A stretch of 64,000 nt of DNA, taken from assembly GCA_905178155.1 (NCBI GenBank), contig CAJINV010000006.1, positions 4,341,938 through 4,405,937 on the forward strand. The letters are read 5' to 3'. The stretch's first letter is position 1, and each line of letters begins with the position of its first letter. A model generated the notes under the pieces. It was not told the origin of the DNA and ran no database searches. It saw nothing but the letters and a program-made list of their open reading frames with translations. The position numbers and the translations under genes are program-made. This stretch comes from Amoebophrya sp. A120. Taxonomy: Eukaryota > Sar > Dinophyceae > Syndiniales > Amoebophryaceae. Shown piece after piece: positions 1 through 10,209 of the stretch.

Positions 1-181
1 ACTTTTTTGCAGGAACAGCATCACAGATTTGTTTTGCATGACAGAGAAAACCTGCCATGCGTAGCTAGTACGCGAAAACACGTATGAAAATAGCCTGTGA
101 TGCACATCCAGCATGACAAGTGTAGCTGTATTGCAACATCTGCAACACAAAGTTACACTTACACAGTTTTTTTCTTGCATA
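1..181. mobile_element. Introner, family IE-B (left end missing)
   Basis: Only the right part is in the window. It ends in the A/T-rich terminal repeat that reads, on the other strand, TATGCAAG plus an A-run and ACTGTG. The downstream repeat is CACCT (182-186). Confidence 0.85.
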
Positions 182-3100
182 CACCTGCGGGCGGGTTCAG
201 TGCGGACGGGGGAGCTGAGCAGGATCTAGATCTGTTGAAGCAGTCCTCTTTGTCCACCTCTGCATGGTACGCGTTTTATCGGGATATGGACCGGAATAAC
301 AACAACCTCGTCTCCATGATCGAATTCGAAGCGGTATTGTGAGGAAAAATCTTTCCTCCCCATATTGAAAGCGCATCCATCTTCTGGAAACTTGTGATGC
401 AGATTTGTGAACACAAGTCGCGTCTGTCTTGCAAGAGGGCAAGTGCAGGCTGTCCGGCACGTTATGCAGGCGATTTGTAATGCTGCAAGCCCTACAGGGC
501 AGCCGTCTGCCATGCTAGGCGCCTACACCAAAAGGCCCCGCCCTAGGGTTGCGATCTGACTGCGTGCAGTGCTCTACTGCAACACGGATTTGATTTGTGT
601 ACTCAAATACAGCATCACAAATTTCTTTGTCGATATGGGGAGGGGGGATCTTTCCTTCTGATAAGCGGGGTTGCTTTCTTTAAAATACCCCGACGAATCC
701 ACGGACGCGTCGAGTCGGAAGAATATCCTGTGCAAAAGTACCGTACGCGTAGTAATTGCAAGCATGGATGACAGGGTAAATCCGCGCTACAAATTGTTCC
801 ATGTGTCATGCTGAGCCAAGTTGTATATGCAATTTCTAGTATTATTACCTAGGTAGTGCGATGCTTTTGCAATGCATAAAGAGAAGGAAGAAGCTACTCC
901 AGTTGTTAGATAAGGACGGCTCCGGCGAGCTGACATTTGAGGAATTCGGGCAGGTCCTCGGGTTCAGCGAAAAGGAAATCTACAAGGCAAAGGATGACTA
1001 CCAGAAGAAAAACCTCGGGAAAGACGTATGCAATGTAAAAGCATCGTACTAGTATGAATTGCATTACAAATTAGCCCAGCATTACAAATTGAATTTGTAA
1101 TGCTGATTCACCTTGAGAAAGAAATTTGTAATGCATGCATGCAATTACTACGAATACGATGTTGCTTTTGCTCAGGATAAGACGGGGTGAATCGCAATAT
1201 CCGGTGGAGCGCGACGGAAGAATTTGATTTCCACGCGAGAATCAAAGAGTACGGCAGGAGGTCCCGGAGCACCACGCCGTCGCAGCGGCACTTATCCTGA
1301 GTAAAAGCCCCACACCCCATAGTCAAGTTGGGAAACCTGCAATACAAATCAACAAGCTTTGGCTGTTGCCCATCACAGGTTTTGGCTTGCAATGTGATCG
1401 CGTTTAGCTAGCGCAGCTGCGTCACAAATCTAGCATCTTATGCTGATACGAGCATCACAAATTTCAAAACAGCACTAGAGATGAATGCGTCCTCTCATGG
1501 GGCTCCTCCGCATGAGAAACATTTTAAGCATGCAGATTTGCATGACAAGAACTAAGTAAGTATGGGGTGTGACGTTTTTCCTCAGGATAGCACTCGAAGA
1601 AGATCTACACGGACGAATCCGTGCGGAAAAATATTACAGTGAAAAATGCCCCCACACGTCCGAAAGTTGCAATAATTTGTGATGCGAAGTTTCCAAATGA
1701 AAACTTTTTGTCATGCGTGAAAGAACTATGAGTCTTACCTTTCTGATGCAGAGTCTAGTCGTATACAGCATCGCTTGCACCATCACAAGAGCTGCTCTTG
1801 CTGGGATCTTTTGCAATGCAAATCTTTGCTATTCACGATTGAAGATCTGTGATGCTGATACATGCAAGAGAGCGAGTGTTTCCTTTGGAAAGGTTTGCAA
1901 TACAAATGCTTGAAGTTCATCTGGGGTGGGGGCATCTTTCATTGTCATAAAAAAGCACATGCGCATGATCTCTGCCAGCGACATGTCGCCGGTGCCGCTG
2001 TATTGTGAGGAAAAATCCCCCCTCCCCACAGTGCTCAAAACGGAAATCTGTATTGCTGATTTGTGACCACAGATCGTCTCTCTCTTGCAAGAAGGCAACT
2101 ACGTCAGAGGTGTCCGTCGCACTGCGCGGCGGATTTCTGATGCTGTTGGACCTTCATGGCAGCCGTCTAGCATGCGAAACAGAGACTATACGCAAACAGC
2201 CCCAGCACAACTCAGGCTTGCAACCTGCCTGCGATTCCATCCTGCAAGACAAAGCGAATTCGTGGACACCAATCCAGCAACAGAAATTTCCGTTTCAAGA
2301 TGGGGACGAGGGATTTTTCATTTTCATAGGCTCCTGCCGGGTGGTCGGGTGTCGAAATCAGCTTCTTCAAGTAGGTCGAGAACGAATTTGAGCTCCGCGG
2401 GAACGGGAACAAACAAGTCCATGACGAACCAGTCCTTGACAGACGAATCAACGCAGCAGGGCGGTGGAACGACGTTGCAAGACCACGCTTTTCCCGAAAT
2501 GGAGCAGCAAGACGGGCGGGGAACGAACTATATATGCAATGCAAAAGCATCGTGCTCGTATAAATGCATTACAAATTTCCTCTGCGTGGTGAGAAATAAA
2601 ATCTGTAATGCGGATTTACCTTGCCAAAGAAATTTGTAACGCATGATTGCAATTACTACGACTACGAGTACGAGTACGATAGTTTTGCACAGCATACTAC
2701 AATCGGTTTAGCAACGACAACATGCAACAGGGGCAGCAAAGTGCTGGACAGCATAGTCTATCAAATGTAAAAATGTCTGGGTCTGGAAGAATGCATGTTT
2801 GTCATGCTTGTCTGGCATGACTCTTGAATCTGTCATGCAAGTTACCCAAGAGCCCCATTTTTCTGTGATGCAGAAGCGCACTTTGTCATGCAGAATAGGC
2901 AACACCTGGAAGCTCAGAAACTTGTGATGCTGAGCCAGCATTTCTGGCCTCATCATGAGACGCCACCCAGCATCACAAGTTTCCAGACCCAGACATTTTT
3001 ACATTTGATATAGTCAACATATGAAGAAATCCAGCTCTGCAGGGACCACAAATTCAGCTCCTATCAAACGCAAAAATGTCTGGGTCTGGAAGGATGCGAA

Positions 3101-6100
3101 CTTGTGATGCATACTTGGATCACACAAAAATCTGTCATGCTTAGACAGCAAAGGGAGCTTGCTCCTTTTCCTGTCGCCGAAAGAAGATGCTTGTCATGCG
3201 GATTAAGCATTGCGAAACTGTCTCAAAACCTGCGATGCTAGGCCTTGCATGGCACACCTTCTGTGTCAAGCAGACACAGCATCACAAACCTCAGCAACCT
3301 TCCAGACCCGGATATTTTTGCAATGTATAGCTCCTTCGACGAGACAACAACAGCTGAGTTCCGCTGGCGGCGGAGCGAACAGTGCAACTACCGGGAATAA
3401 TGCGATGGAGCTCATTCCCTTGCAGGAAGACCAGCAGATGACAATGATCTCCGAGACAACGACAATTATCAACCGGTCCGCAACTATGGAACTGTCAGGA
3501 TCGAAATCAACAAAATCGAAATAATTTGTGATGCATAAAATAGATACCAGTTGGAGCCTCAGTTTCCAAGTGGCGCATGACAAATTTCAGGAGCTGCACC
3601 AAAATCCAGTCTGTCATGCTGTTTGGGCAAAGAAGGCTGCTCCTGTCGTGCTACTCTGGCAGCACATCGCCTTCCCCTAAACAGGCTTGCATCGGTCTCA
3701 TTTGCCTGCTCCCCAACACAGGCCTTACTTGCCCAACATTTTATGCATTACAAAACTTTTCGAATTTATCGCTTTCGATCCTGACACATCCATAGCAACC
3801 GCACCGACCAAAACTACTGCCGAAGAGCCGCCAAAGGAATTCGACTACGCCGCTTTTGTATCGCAAGAAAAAACTGTTCCACTGTGAACTTGTGATGCAT
3901 AAAATGGAAGATTGAACTATTTGTCTTGCTACTTCTGCAAGGCATCGGATTTTTAAGCGTGTTTTCCCTATGGGAAATGCGCGCACGGCATGTGTAACAA
4001 ACTTGTGATGCAGATCTTGCAAAATGAAAATTATCACAGTGAAGCAGTTTTTTCGTGGGATAGTTTAAGAAGAAGCAGCAAGCACCAAGCACTGCGCCAA
4101 CAACGCTAACCGACACGAAAAACCAGAACAATCCAGGGTTCAGTCGGAAGTCCCACATTGTTGACCACCCATATCGTACGAAAAAAGTGTTTCACTGAAA
4201 GGATTTTGCAAGTTTTGCATCACAAGTTTGTTCTGCATGACAGAGAAAATTTGCCCTGCGAGATTTCCAAGGGAAAGCACCGCTAAAGATCCATTGTCTT
4301 GCATGTGTGGCAAGACAAACACTTCTGAGATACATTTTCTGCATTACAAGTTCACAGTGAAACAGTTTTTTCTTGCGATAACCCGAAACGGTGGACCAAT
4401 CGGTACGGGCACGTGGATCCGAAAACGCCGAAGCAGTTTCGCGACTCGTTTGACGGATTCGGGTTGTTTTCTACGGAGCATTTGATCATGCAACAGGAGT
4501 GGAAGATCCCGCCCGGTACGGGGGAGGACGACTTTTCCCAATCGAAATGGCGATCGTCCGGTGCACCGCCCAATTGGGTCGACCCGAAGAAGGCGCTGCA
4601 GAAGAAGAAGGACAACATGATCATCGAAATGAAACTGTTCCGGGATTTATCAACTTCAAATATGTCTGGGTCTGGAAACTTGTAATGCTGAGCTGTGAGA
4701 AGCAAGTAGTGAATTCTCTGTAATGCACAGCCAAGCATGAGAAATCTTTGCGCTGCTTAGTGTTACGCTTTCCGCATGACAAAGTGCGTTTTGCATGACA
4801 AGCAAGAAGGTCTCTTCTTGGACACGCATCACAAACTCTTCCGTCATGCCAAGCAAGCATGACAAACCTTGCATCCATCCCGACCCAGACATATTTGCAA
4901 TGCATAGGATTTTCTGGAGTCCAAATACGGGGCGTACGGCTATGAAGGGATGGAGCGGATTATCCTGAGGCAAAACGATCCCACCCCATAGTCAAGATGG
5001 GAAATCTGCTACACAAATCCCTAAGCTTTGGCTGTCGCGCATGACAAATTTGGGCTTGCAATGTACTTTCGTGTTTAGCTTGTGCAGCAGCGTACCAGAT
5101 CCAGTTTGTCATGCTGATTCGAGCATGACAAATCTCACAGCACCACCGGGAAACGCCTCTCATCCTCATGGGTCTCCGCAAGAGAAACACTTCAAGCATG
5201 CAGATTTGCATTACAACTCTGGGGTGGGGACGTTTTCGCACAGGATACGGATCTTCAAAATGATGGACACGAACAGCTCTGTATCAAATGCAAATATGTC
5301 TGGGTCTGGAAGGATGCAACTTGTGATGCTGCCTTTGGACTCTACATAAAATCTGTATTGCGTGAACAGCACAAGAGGTGTAATTTGTGCTACGCGTATG
5401 GCGGACGCAGAAACTTTTCTTCAAGAAACTTTTTTTTTTTACCCATGACCTCGGCCTGTGCATGATAGGCCTTGCAACTTTATATAACGGGTTTACGAAG
5501 GGAGTAGCAAGCCCTGCCACGGCTCATGCCAAGCCAATCGCGTAAGCACTTGCGAAGACGCTTCAGCAGCAACAGGTGCTGCGGGCTTTTGGTGTTCCGC
5601 TAGTCTTGGTCCCGTGTCCCTTTCATTCCCGCACGCCAGCGCCCGTCTTAATCGGGCTTGATGCTACCGGGGCACGCGCCTTCTTGCGCAGCACACGCTG
5701 TGCGGAGGCCACCTTCTGTGTTTCACCGAAGGAGCTGACAAGTGCGCCGCCTGAGGTCGCCATCCCCCTTCGAACGTATTCTGGCGACCCTTAGGGAGGG
5801 TAAAATACGGCCCAAATAGCGTTCTCAAGTGCGGGAAGGCTTCTGCGCCGTTTCCGGAAGCAACGTCGCGGAGAAGGGCGCTGCCGGCCCTTGGCCAATC
5901 TGCCAGAACCCAGCGCGACGCCGGCGACCGTGCGCATAGACAAACCAACCCGCACGAACGGCGCCTCTTGCGCAGAGTTGCCTCGTAGCTCGAAGATGTC
6001 CGACCTCGTCTTGAGGAGACACGCCGAAAACACCAGAGGGGGGCCCCTCGGAGGGGGGTTGGGGGGGTGGGTTGCGCGACCCCCCCTGCGTCCATCATAC

Positions 6101-9100
6101 CATGCGGGCTAGCAAAAAAAGGGGGTCCCGAAGGGGGGGGGGTTTACTCCCCCCCTCCGGGGCCCCTCGAGCCGGCATTTTTGCGCTGCCCAAAAGGATT
6201 TCCCGTTGTCTGCGTTGCCGCCAGGCCGGGCGAAAGACCTGGGGGCTTAGGGCAGTGTGGGGAAGCCCGGCGGAAGAAAGCCCACTGCGCGCGGGGCTCT
6301 GCGAGGTTTTTCTCGTTCTAAGCTAGAGCGCCTCCACGCCGCTAAACCTCGGCGGGGCCCCGCAGAACAGCAGCAGAGAAGATTCAAAGCAACGCCCGTC
6401 CTTTCCTCTGTTTCGGGGGTAGTGAGGTGATGCGCCCAAGCCATGACAGCCCGTCGGCACCTCTCACACTGCTAACGCGTAGCTTTGGTGGCACGAGGAG
6501 CCGGCGATAGTGCCTGCTCTCACAGTAGCCATCACCCCCTGCGGCAGGACCCTCGCCGCACGCACAGACCCTGAGAGGCCGCTTTCCAATTGGTCGCCGA
6601 ATGCCTGAGCGGCTCAGACTGTTCGTCCTGGGTTCTCTTTCTAAGCCGGAGTCAAGGAATGGCTGCGCTAGCGGTTAAGCCGTCCTATCAAGAGGGGGCC
6701 GGCGGCAGGCGAGCAAAAATCGACGGTAGGGCCCGCGCTTGGTATTAGGATGCACAGCTATGGGCAAAAAAAAAAGTTTTTTGAAAAAAAGTTTCTGCGT
6801 CCGCCATAACGTGGAGAGGAGATTTCTCAAGCGTTATGAGCATCAGAAAGCCCTCGCAAAATCTCTGATGCTGGGGCATGCATCACAGACCTCATGGGTC
6901 ATGCAAAATCTGCATGACAAACAACTGCACTCGCCCAGACCCAGACATTTTTGCAATCCATAGTCCGACCGGTTGGGCGTTTCCGCGTTTACCGCGGCCT
7001 TGCAATCGACTCTGAAGTACCCCGACGATGGCTCGATTTCCTTCAACGCACAGAGAAGACGGGTGAATCTGTTTCTCATCATGGATTTGGACGGAATGGG
7101 GAGCTTGGATCGGTACAGAGTTGTACTACAGTTTTGTTTCAGTATCTTGTTGTGATCATGTAGTTGTCATTCTGCAACGCAAATCGCTTTTCGTTTGCGT
7201 TTCCCGCATGACAAATTCATCTAGCCTCGATGATTAAAAAAAAGGTACGAATTCTGCCGTGGTTTGACCCAGCAGCTGGACGCCGGAGTGAATCTGGACG
7301 AGAAATTATTGCAATGAAAAATGCCCCCACCCCGGAACTTGGGAGCATTTGTATTGCAAACCTTTCCAAAGGAAACACTCGCCCTCTTGCATGTATCAGC
7401 GTCGCAGATTTTCAATCGTGAATAGCAAAAATTTGTATTGCAAAAGATCCCAGCAAGAGCGGCGCTTGTCATGCAAGCGGCGCTTTATACGACAAGACTC
7501 TGCATCATGAGAAAGATTCATAGTGCTTTCATGCATGGCAAAAAGTTTTCATTTGGAAACTTCGCGTCACAAACTACTGCAAAATTCGGGGTGGGGGCAT
7601 TTTTCACTGTGATAGAAATTCACCCGCCGCCTCCAGCGGTGGGGTAACGAGAAATCGAAGTGGGTTTTGCTGGCGAAGGGGGCGAAAAATTTGAAAAAAC
7701 CACCGCGGAAAACGTGGCACGATTCTTTGTCCATCGTGAAGCCCGAGAACCTATTGAGAGGAAAAATCCCCCTTCCCCATATTGAAGAGGCATCTTTTCG
7801 AAAATTGATGTTGCTGATTTGAGGTCACAAATCACATTTGTTTTGCAAGAAGACCAGGGCAGAAGCTTCCGCCCCATTACGGAAGCGATTTGTCATGCTG
7901 TTGGGCCTAAAGGGGAGCCGTTTGCCATGCTGAGCAACTAGACGCATACGCCCCTACCTAGCCTGGCGATCTGGCCGCAGTGCTTCCCTGCAATACAAAT
8001 CTGATTTGTGTACGCAAATCCAGCATCACAGATCTCTTTTTCGATATGGGGAGGGGGGATTTTTCCTTTTGATAGAACCCGGTGTCCTATCTAGCAAACG
8101 TCGGACTGTCCGGGGGAAACTCCACGTCGGTGCAGGCGAACAGCGAGGAATTAGCCCGGGCGCAACGGTATCAAATGCAAATATGTCTTGGTCTGGAACA
8201 AACTTGTGATGCAAGGACGGGAATAGTGAGCACACTGTAATACGCTACACAGCATGACAAGTTTTTCCGTGGTTCAGAGTTGCGCACCGCGCATGAGAAA
8301 CTGCGTTTTTGCATGACAGACGCGAGGACCTCCTCGCGGGCACGCAATACAGAGTTCAGAGTCATGCCAGACTAACATGACAAATCTCGCAATCTCCCAG
8401 ACCCAGACATATTTGCAGTTCATAAAAGGGCGAACGCGTTTATCAACGTGAGGAAGAAGCTAGAGCCGATCTATTCCCGGCCGGGCACGATGGGAAACAG
8501 CTATGCATTGCAAATATGTCTGGGTCTGGATGGTTGCAACTTGTGATGCTGCCTTTGGATTCTACACAGAATCTGTCTTGCATGATCAGCAAAAGAGGCC
8601 CATTTTTTGCTACCCGGAGAGGGCTCTCATGCAGTATAGGCATCAGAAAGCCCTCAAAAAATTTGTGATGTTAGGGCATGCATCACAGACACCATGGGGC
8701 ACGCAAAATGTGCATGACAAGCGCTGCACTCTTCCAGACCCAGACACATTTGCATTTGATAACAGCGGGTGCGCGACCAGTTTCGGGCCCCCAAGACCGA
8801 CTACCAGTCCGGATCTGTCGCAGCTGTTTAACATCCTATATCAAAAGGAAAAATCCCCCCTCCCCATATCGAAAAGGCATCCGTTCGAAAATCTGTGATG
8901 CTGATTTGTGGCCACAAATCAGGTCTGTCTTGCACGAGAGCAACGCCAGAGCTTTCGCCGCTTTACGCAGGCGATTTGTAATGCTGCTGCACCAACAGGG
9001 CAGACGTCTGCCATGCTGAGCGCCCACCTCTAGCCAGCCCCTTCCAGGCTTTTTATCTGCCTGCACTCCTATACTGCAAGACAAAGCTGAAGCTGATTTG

Positions 9101-10209
9101 TGTACACAAATCCCGCAACACAGATTGCCACTTTGATATGGGGAGGGGGGTTTTTTTCTTTCGATATCCTGCCCAAATCGAGCAAGGATTCCTCCGGGGA
9201 CAGTAACCGCGGCGTTTTGTCCGCACTAATGAACGCTTCGAAACCAAAAATGAGTGAGAAATCTTTCCTAGCGGATGAGCACAGCCTCTATGCATTGCAA
9301 ATATACCTGGGAGGTCGGGAGGAATGCAAGTTTGTCATGCTCGGCTGGTATGACTCTTAACTCTGTGATGCATGAGCAGGAAAAAAGCCTGCCCCTCGCC
9401 TGTCAACATGCAAAAACGCAGTTCTTTGTCATGCGCAAAGCGAAACACATAGCAGCTCGACAACTTGTCATGCTTGGCCGCGTATTGCAGTGCTTACCCA
9501 TCAATCACAACTTTGCATCACAACTTTCCAGACATCCTGGGCTATTTGCAGTGCATAGCCTCATGCCGGCAACTACGGGGGATGCGGAGGATGATGATGA
9601 AGTGTCGGACATGCTTATCAAATGCAAAAATGTCTGGGTCTGGAAGATTTGTAGACTTGTCATGCATATTTTCCAGAAGCCACGATGTCTGTGATGCATG
9701 CCGTAGCATCACAGATGTGTATCGGGCTTTGTGATACCTCTACCGCATGAGAAATACCCTCTCCACGTAGGACAAACCCGACCCCTCTTGCTGGTCATGC
9801 AATACAATTTTTTTTAGAATCCACAGACAGCATCACAAGTTGTGAGCTTCCAGACCCAGACATTTTTGCATTTGATAATGCTGAAAAACCTGCAAAAGCG
9901 GTTTTTGCAACAGGAGCACGTGCGGGAAGAGCGGAAATCACGGGCCTTGTCCGAAACGGTTGACTTTGCGGAAATGATGTGCAGGATATGCAATGCAAAA
10001 GCATCGTACTAGTATAAATTGCATTACAAATTAGCCAGCATTACAAATTGAATTTGTAATGCTGATTTGCCTTGAGAAAGAGATTAGTAAATGCATGGCT
10101 GCGATTACTACGAGTGCGATACTTTTGCAGTGCATACAGGAGTGCGAACAGCAACGCGATCGCGCAGATGAGCAGCGTCGCGAACTTTGGAGTACAGATT
10201 TCGTCGTGA
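1..10209 (+). CDS. Gene A: EF-hand calcium-binding protein (5' partial, 25 exons visible)
   Basis: The 5' end lies outside the window. Deleting each insertion and one repeat copy from 187 onward gives one open frame of 2,406 nt (801 residues) ending in TGA at 10207-10209. It encodes two EF-hand pairs: loops DRNNNNLVSMIE and DKDGSGELTFEE, then DTNSSDRLGVSA (Ala instead of Glu at position 12) and DLDGMGSLDRYE. Both pairs share an LKYPD linker, so one pair looks like an internal copy of the other. A Lys/Arg-rich stretch and a Gln/Arg/Glu-rich C-terminal helix follow. Calcium binding is likely; the exact family is not recognised. Exons: 187-334, 669-723, 884-1026, 1185-1292, 1595-1631, 1955-2000, 2334-2532, 2702-2758, 3016-3061, 3335-3484, 3800-3858, 4068-4171, 4386-4647, 4912-4960, 5253-5281, 6968-7116, 7249-7306, 7620-7751, 8080-8168, 8430-8501, 8767-8838, 9172-9288, 9563-9615, 9883-9986, 10142-10209. 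A different splice at the last introner would end at TAG 10227-10229. Confidence 0.85.
335..663. mobile_element. Introner, family IE-C
   Basis: The ends are TATTGTGAGGAAAAATC and GATCTTTCCTTCTGATA. Identical direct repeats AGCGG flank it. Phase-1 site in gene A. Confidence 0.92.
724..878. mobile_element. Introner, family IE-D
   Basis: It begins TATCCTGTGCAAAAG and ends CTTTTGCAATGCATA. Flanking repeats are AAGAA / AAGAG. Phase 2 in gene A. Confidence 0.9.
1027..1179. mobile_element. Introner, family IE-D
   Basis: Repeats AGACG on both sides. Phase 1, directly after the exon that holds the second EF-hand of gene A. Confidence 0.92.
1293..1589. mobile_element. Introner, family IE-E
   Basis: The terminal repeat is a variant of GTAAAAACGTCCCCACCCC. 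Direct repeats GCACT on both sides. Phase 1 in gene A. Confidence 0.92.
1632..1949. mobile_element. Introner, family IE-F
   Basis: It opens with TATTACAGTGAAAAATGCC and closes with the inverse. Direct repeats AAAAA on both sides. Phase 2 in gene A. Confidence 0.9.
2001..2328. mobile_element. Introner, family IE-C
   Basis: Flanking repeats have diverged (CGCTG / GGCTC) and the right terminal repeat is decayed, which suggests an older copy. Phase 0; either repeat copy keeps gene A open. Confidence 0.85.
2533..2696. mobile_element. Introner, family IE-D
   Basis: Repeats CTATA / CTACA. Phase 1 in gene A. The right arm contains an expanded run of ACTACGAGT-type units. Confidence 0.88.
2759..3010. 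mobile_element. Introner, family IE-A
   Basis: It begins TATCAAATGT, then AATGTCTGGGTCTGGAAG, and the right end is the near-perfect inverse. Direct repeats TAGTC. Phase 1 in gene A. Its interior is the reverse complement of the elements at 29432 and 45230. Confidence 0.95.
3062..3329. mobile_element. Introner, family IE-A
   Basis: Direct repeats GCTCC on both sides. Phase 2 in gene A. The preceding exon is only 46 nt long. Confidence 0.95.
3485..3794. mobile_element. Introner, family IE-G
   Basis: The terminal repeat contains CTGTCAGGATCGAAATC and its inverse. Direct repeats GCAAC. Phase 2 in gene A. Confidence 0.93.
3859..4062. mobile_element. Introner, family IE-B
   Basis: It begins TATCGCAAGAAAAAACTG. 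Repeats are diverged, TTTTG / GTTTA. Phase 1 in gene A. Confidence 0.87.
4172..4380. mobile_element. Introner, family IE-B
   Basis: Repeats ACCCA / ACCCG. Phase 0 in gene A. It ends TTTTTTCTTGCGATA. Confidence 0.9.
4648..4906. mobile_element. Introner, family IE-A
   Basis: Direct repeats GGATT. Phase 1 in gene A. The outer ends differ (TATCAACTTC on the left, GCAATGCATA on the right), although the inner GTCTGGGTCTGG arms pair. Confidence 0.92.
4961..5247. mobile_element. Introner, family IE-E
   Basis: Direct repeats CGGAT. Phase 2 in gene A. Ends are TATCCTGAGGCAAAACG and CGTTTTCGCACAGGATA. Confidence 0.92.
5282..6962. mobile_element. Introner, family IE-A, enlarged by a nested transposon
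   Basis: A normal IE-A element of about 270 bp has been interrupted by a 1,408-bp TIR element at 5399-6806. Flanking repeats are CTCTG / GTCCG. Phase 1 in gene A. The gene A frame stays open only if the whole 1.68-kb composite is removed. Confidence 0.88.
5399..6806. mobile_element. GC-rich TIR transposon (non-autonomous) nested in an introner
   Basis: Inverted termini of about 48 bp (5399-5446 and 6759-6806) begin TGGCGGACGCAGAAAC and include a long T-run before CCCAT. A TA dinucleotide lies directly outside each end (5397-5398, 6807-6808), as expected for Tc1/mariner-type insertion. The interior is much richer in G+C than its surroundings and holds G-runs opposite C-runs near 6030-6170. 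Open frames exist on both strands, but none resembles a transposase, so I call it non-autonomous. The IE-A word order resumes directly after its right end. Confidence 0.8.
7117..7243. mobile_element. TIR-less insertion with 3' A-run, spliced like an introner
   Basis: Exact 5-bp direct repeats GGTAC (7112-7116 and 7244-7248) flank 127 bp that start AGAGTTGTACTAC and end GATTAAAAAAAA, with no visible terminal inverted repeat. Removing it with one repeat copy restores the fourth EF-hand loop (DRY then EF). It still contains the GCATGACAAATT word common to introners. It could be a retroposed or terminally decayed introner. Confidence 0.8.
7307..7614. mobile_element. Introner, family IE-F
   Basis: Direct repeats GAAAT on both sides. 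Phase 1 in gene A. Termini are TATTGCAATGAAAAATGCC and the inverse ending CACTGTGATA. Confidence 0.92.
7752..8074. mobile_element. Introner, family IE-C
   Basis: Direct repeats GAACC. Phase 1 in gene A. The right end is the typical GATTTTTCCTTTTGATA. Confidence 0.94.
8169..8424. mobile_element. Introner, family IE-A
   Basis: Repeats AACGG / AAAGG. Phase 0 in gene A. The left arm reads ATGTCTTGGTCTGG, one base off the consensus. Confidence 0.92.
8502..8761. mobile_element. Introner, family IE-A
   Basis: Direct repeats ACAGC. Phase 0 in gene A. Mixed outer ends: TATGCATTGC on the left, GCATTTGATA on the right. Confidence 0.94.
8839..9166. mobile_element. Introner, family IE-C
   Basis: It starts TATCAAAAGGAAAAATCC. 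Repeats TCCTA / TCCTG. Phase 0 in gene A. Confidence 0.93.
9289..9557. mobile_element. Introner, family IE-A (divergent arms)
   Basis: Direct repeats GCCTC. Phase 0 in gene A. The left arm reads ATACCTGGGAGGTCGG and the right arm CCAGACATCCTGGG, so the pairing is partly lost. Confidence 0.88.
9616..9877. mobile_element. Introner, family IE-A
   Basis: Direct repeats ATGCT and well-matched arms. Phase 2 in gene A. Confidence 0.95.
9987..10136. mobile_element. Introner, family IE-D
   Basis: Direct repeats CAGGA. Phase 1, before the last exon of gene A. Ends TATGCAATGCAAAAGC and CTTTTGCAGTGCATA. Confidence 0.93.

Larger units (their letters stand above)
289..944 (+). other. EF-hand pair 1 of gene A
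   Basis: The first loop is DRNNNNLVSMIE at 289-324, with Asp1, Asn3, Asn5, Val8 and Glu12 in place. The second loop is DKDGSGELTFEE at 909-944 and is fully canonical. Two introners (335-663 and 724-878) lie between them in the DNA. Confidence 0.9.
5266..7251 (+). other. EF-hand pair 2 of gene A, split by insertions
   Basis: The third loop DTNSSDRLGVSA runs from 5266 across the composite introner to 6987 and has Ala at the position-12 Glu site, so it probably binds calcium weakly or not at all. The fourth loop DLDGMGSLDRYE is canonical: eleven codons lie at 7084-7116 and the essential Glu codon at 7249-7251, beyond the insertion at 7117-7243. Confidence 0.85.

Noticed and set aside
335-1179. 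Regular short repeats resembling a CRISPR array
   Set aside because: The repeats are inverted ends of separate elements with different interiors and target duplications, inside a eukaryotic reading frame.
5664-6098. 144-codon minus-strand frame inside the nested GC-rich element, as a transposase
   Set aside because: No catalytic motif or helix-turn-helix is recognisable. Overlapping open frames on both strands are expected in GC-rich DNA.
6590-6690. tRNA-like promoter boxes (TGCCTGAGCGG; TAGCGGTTAAGCC) in the nested element
   Set aside because: Only partial A-box similarity. No convincing B box spacing and no cloverleaf could be drawn.
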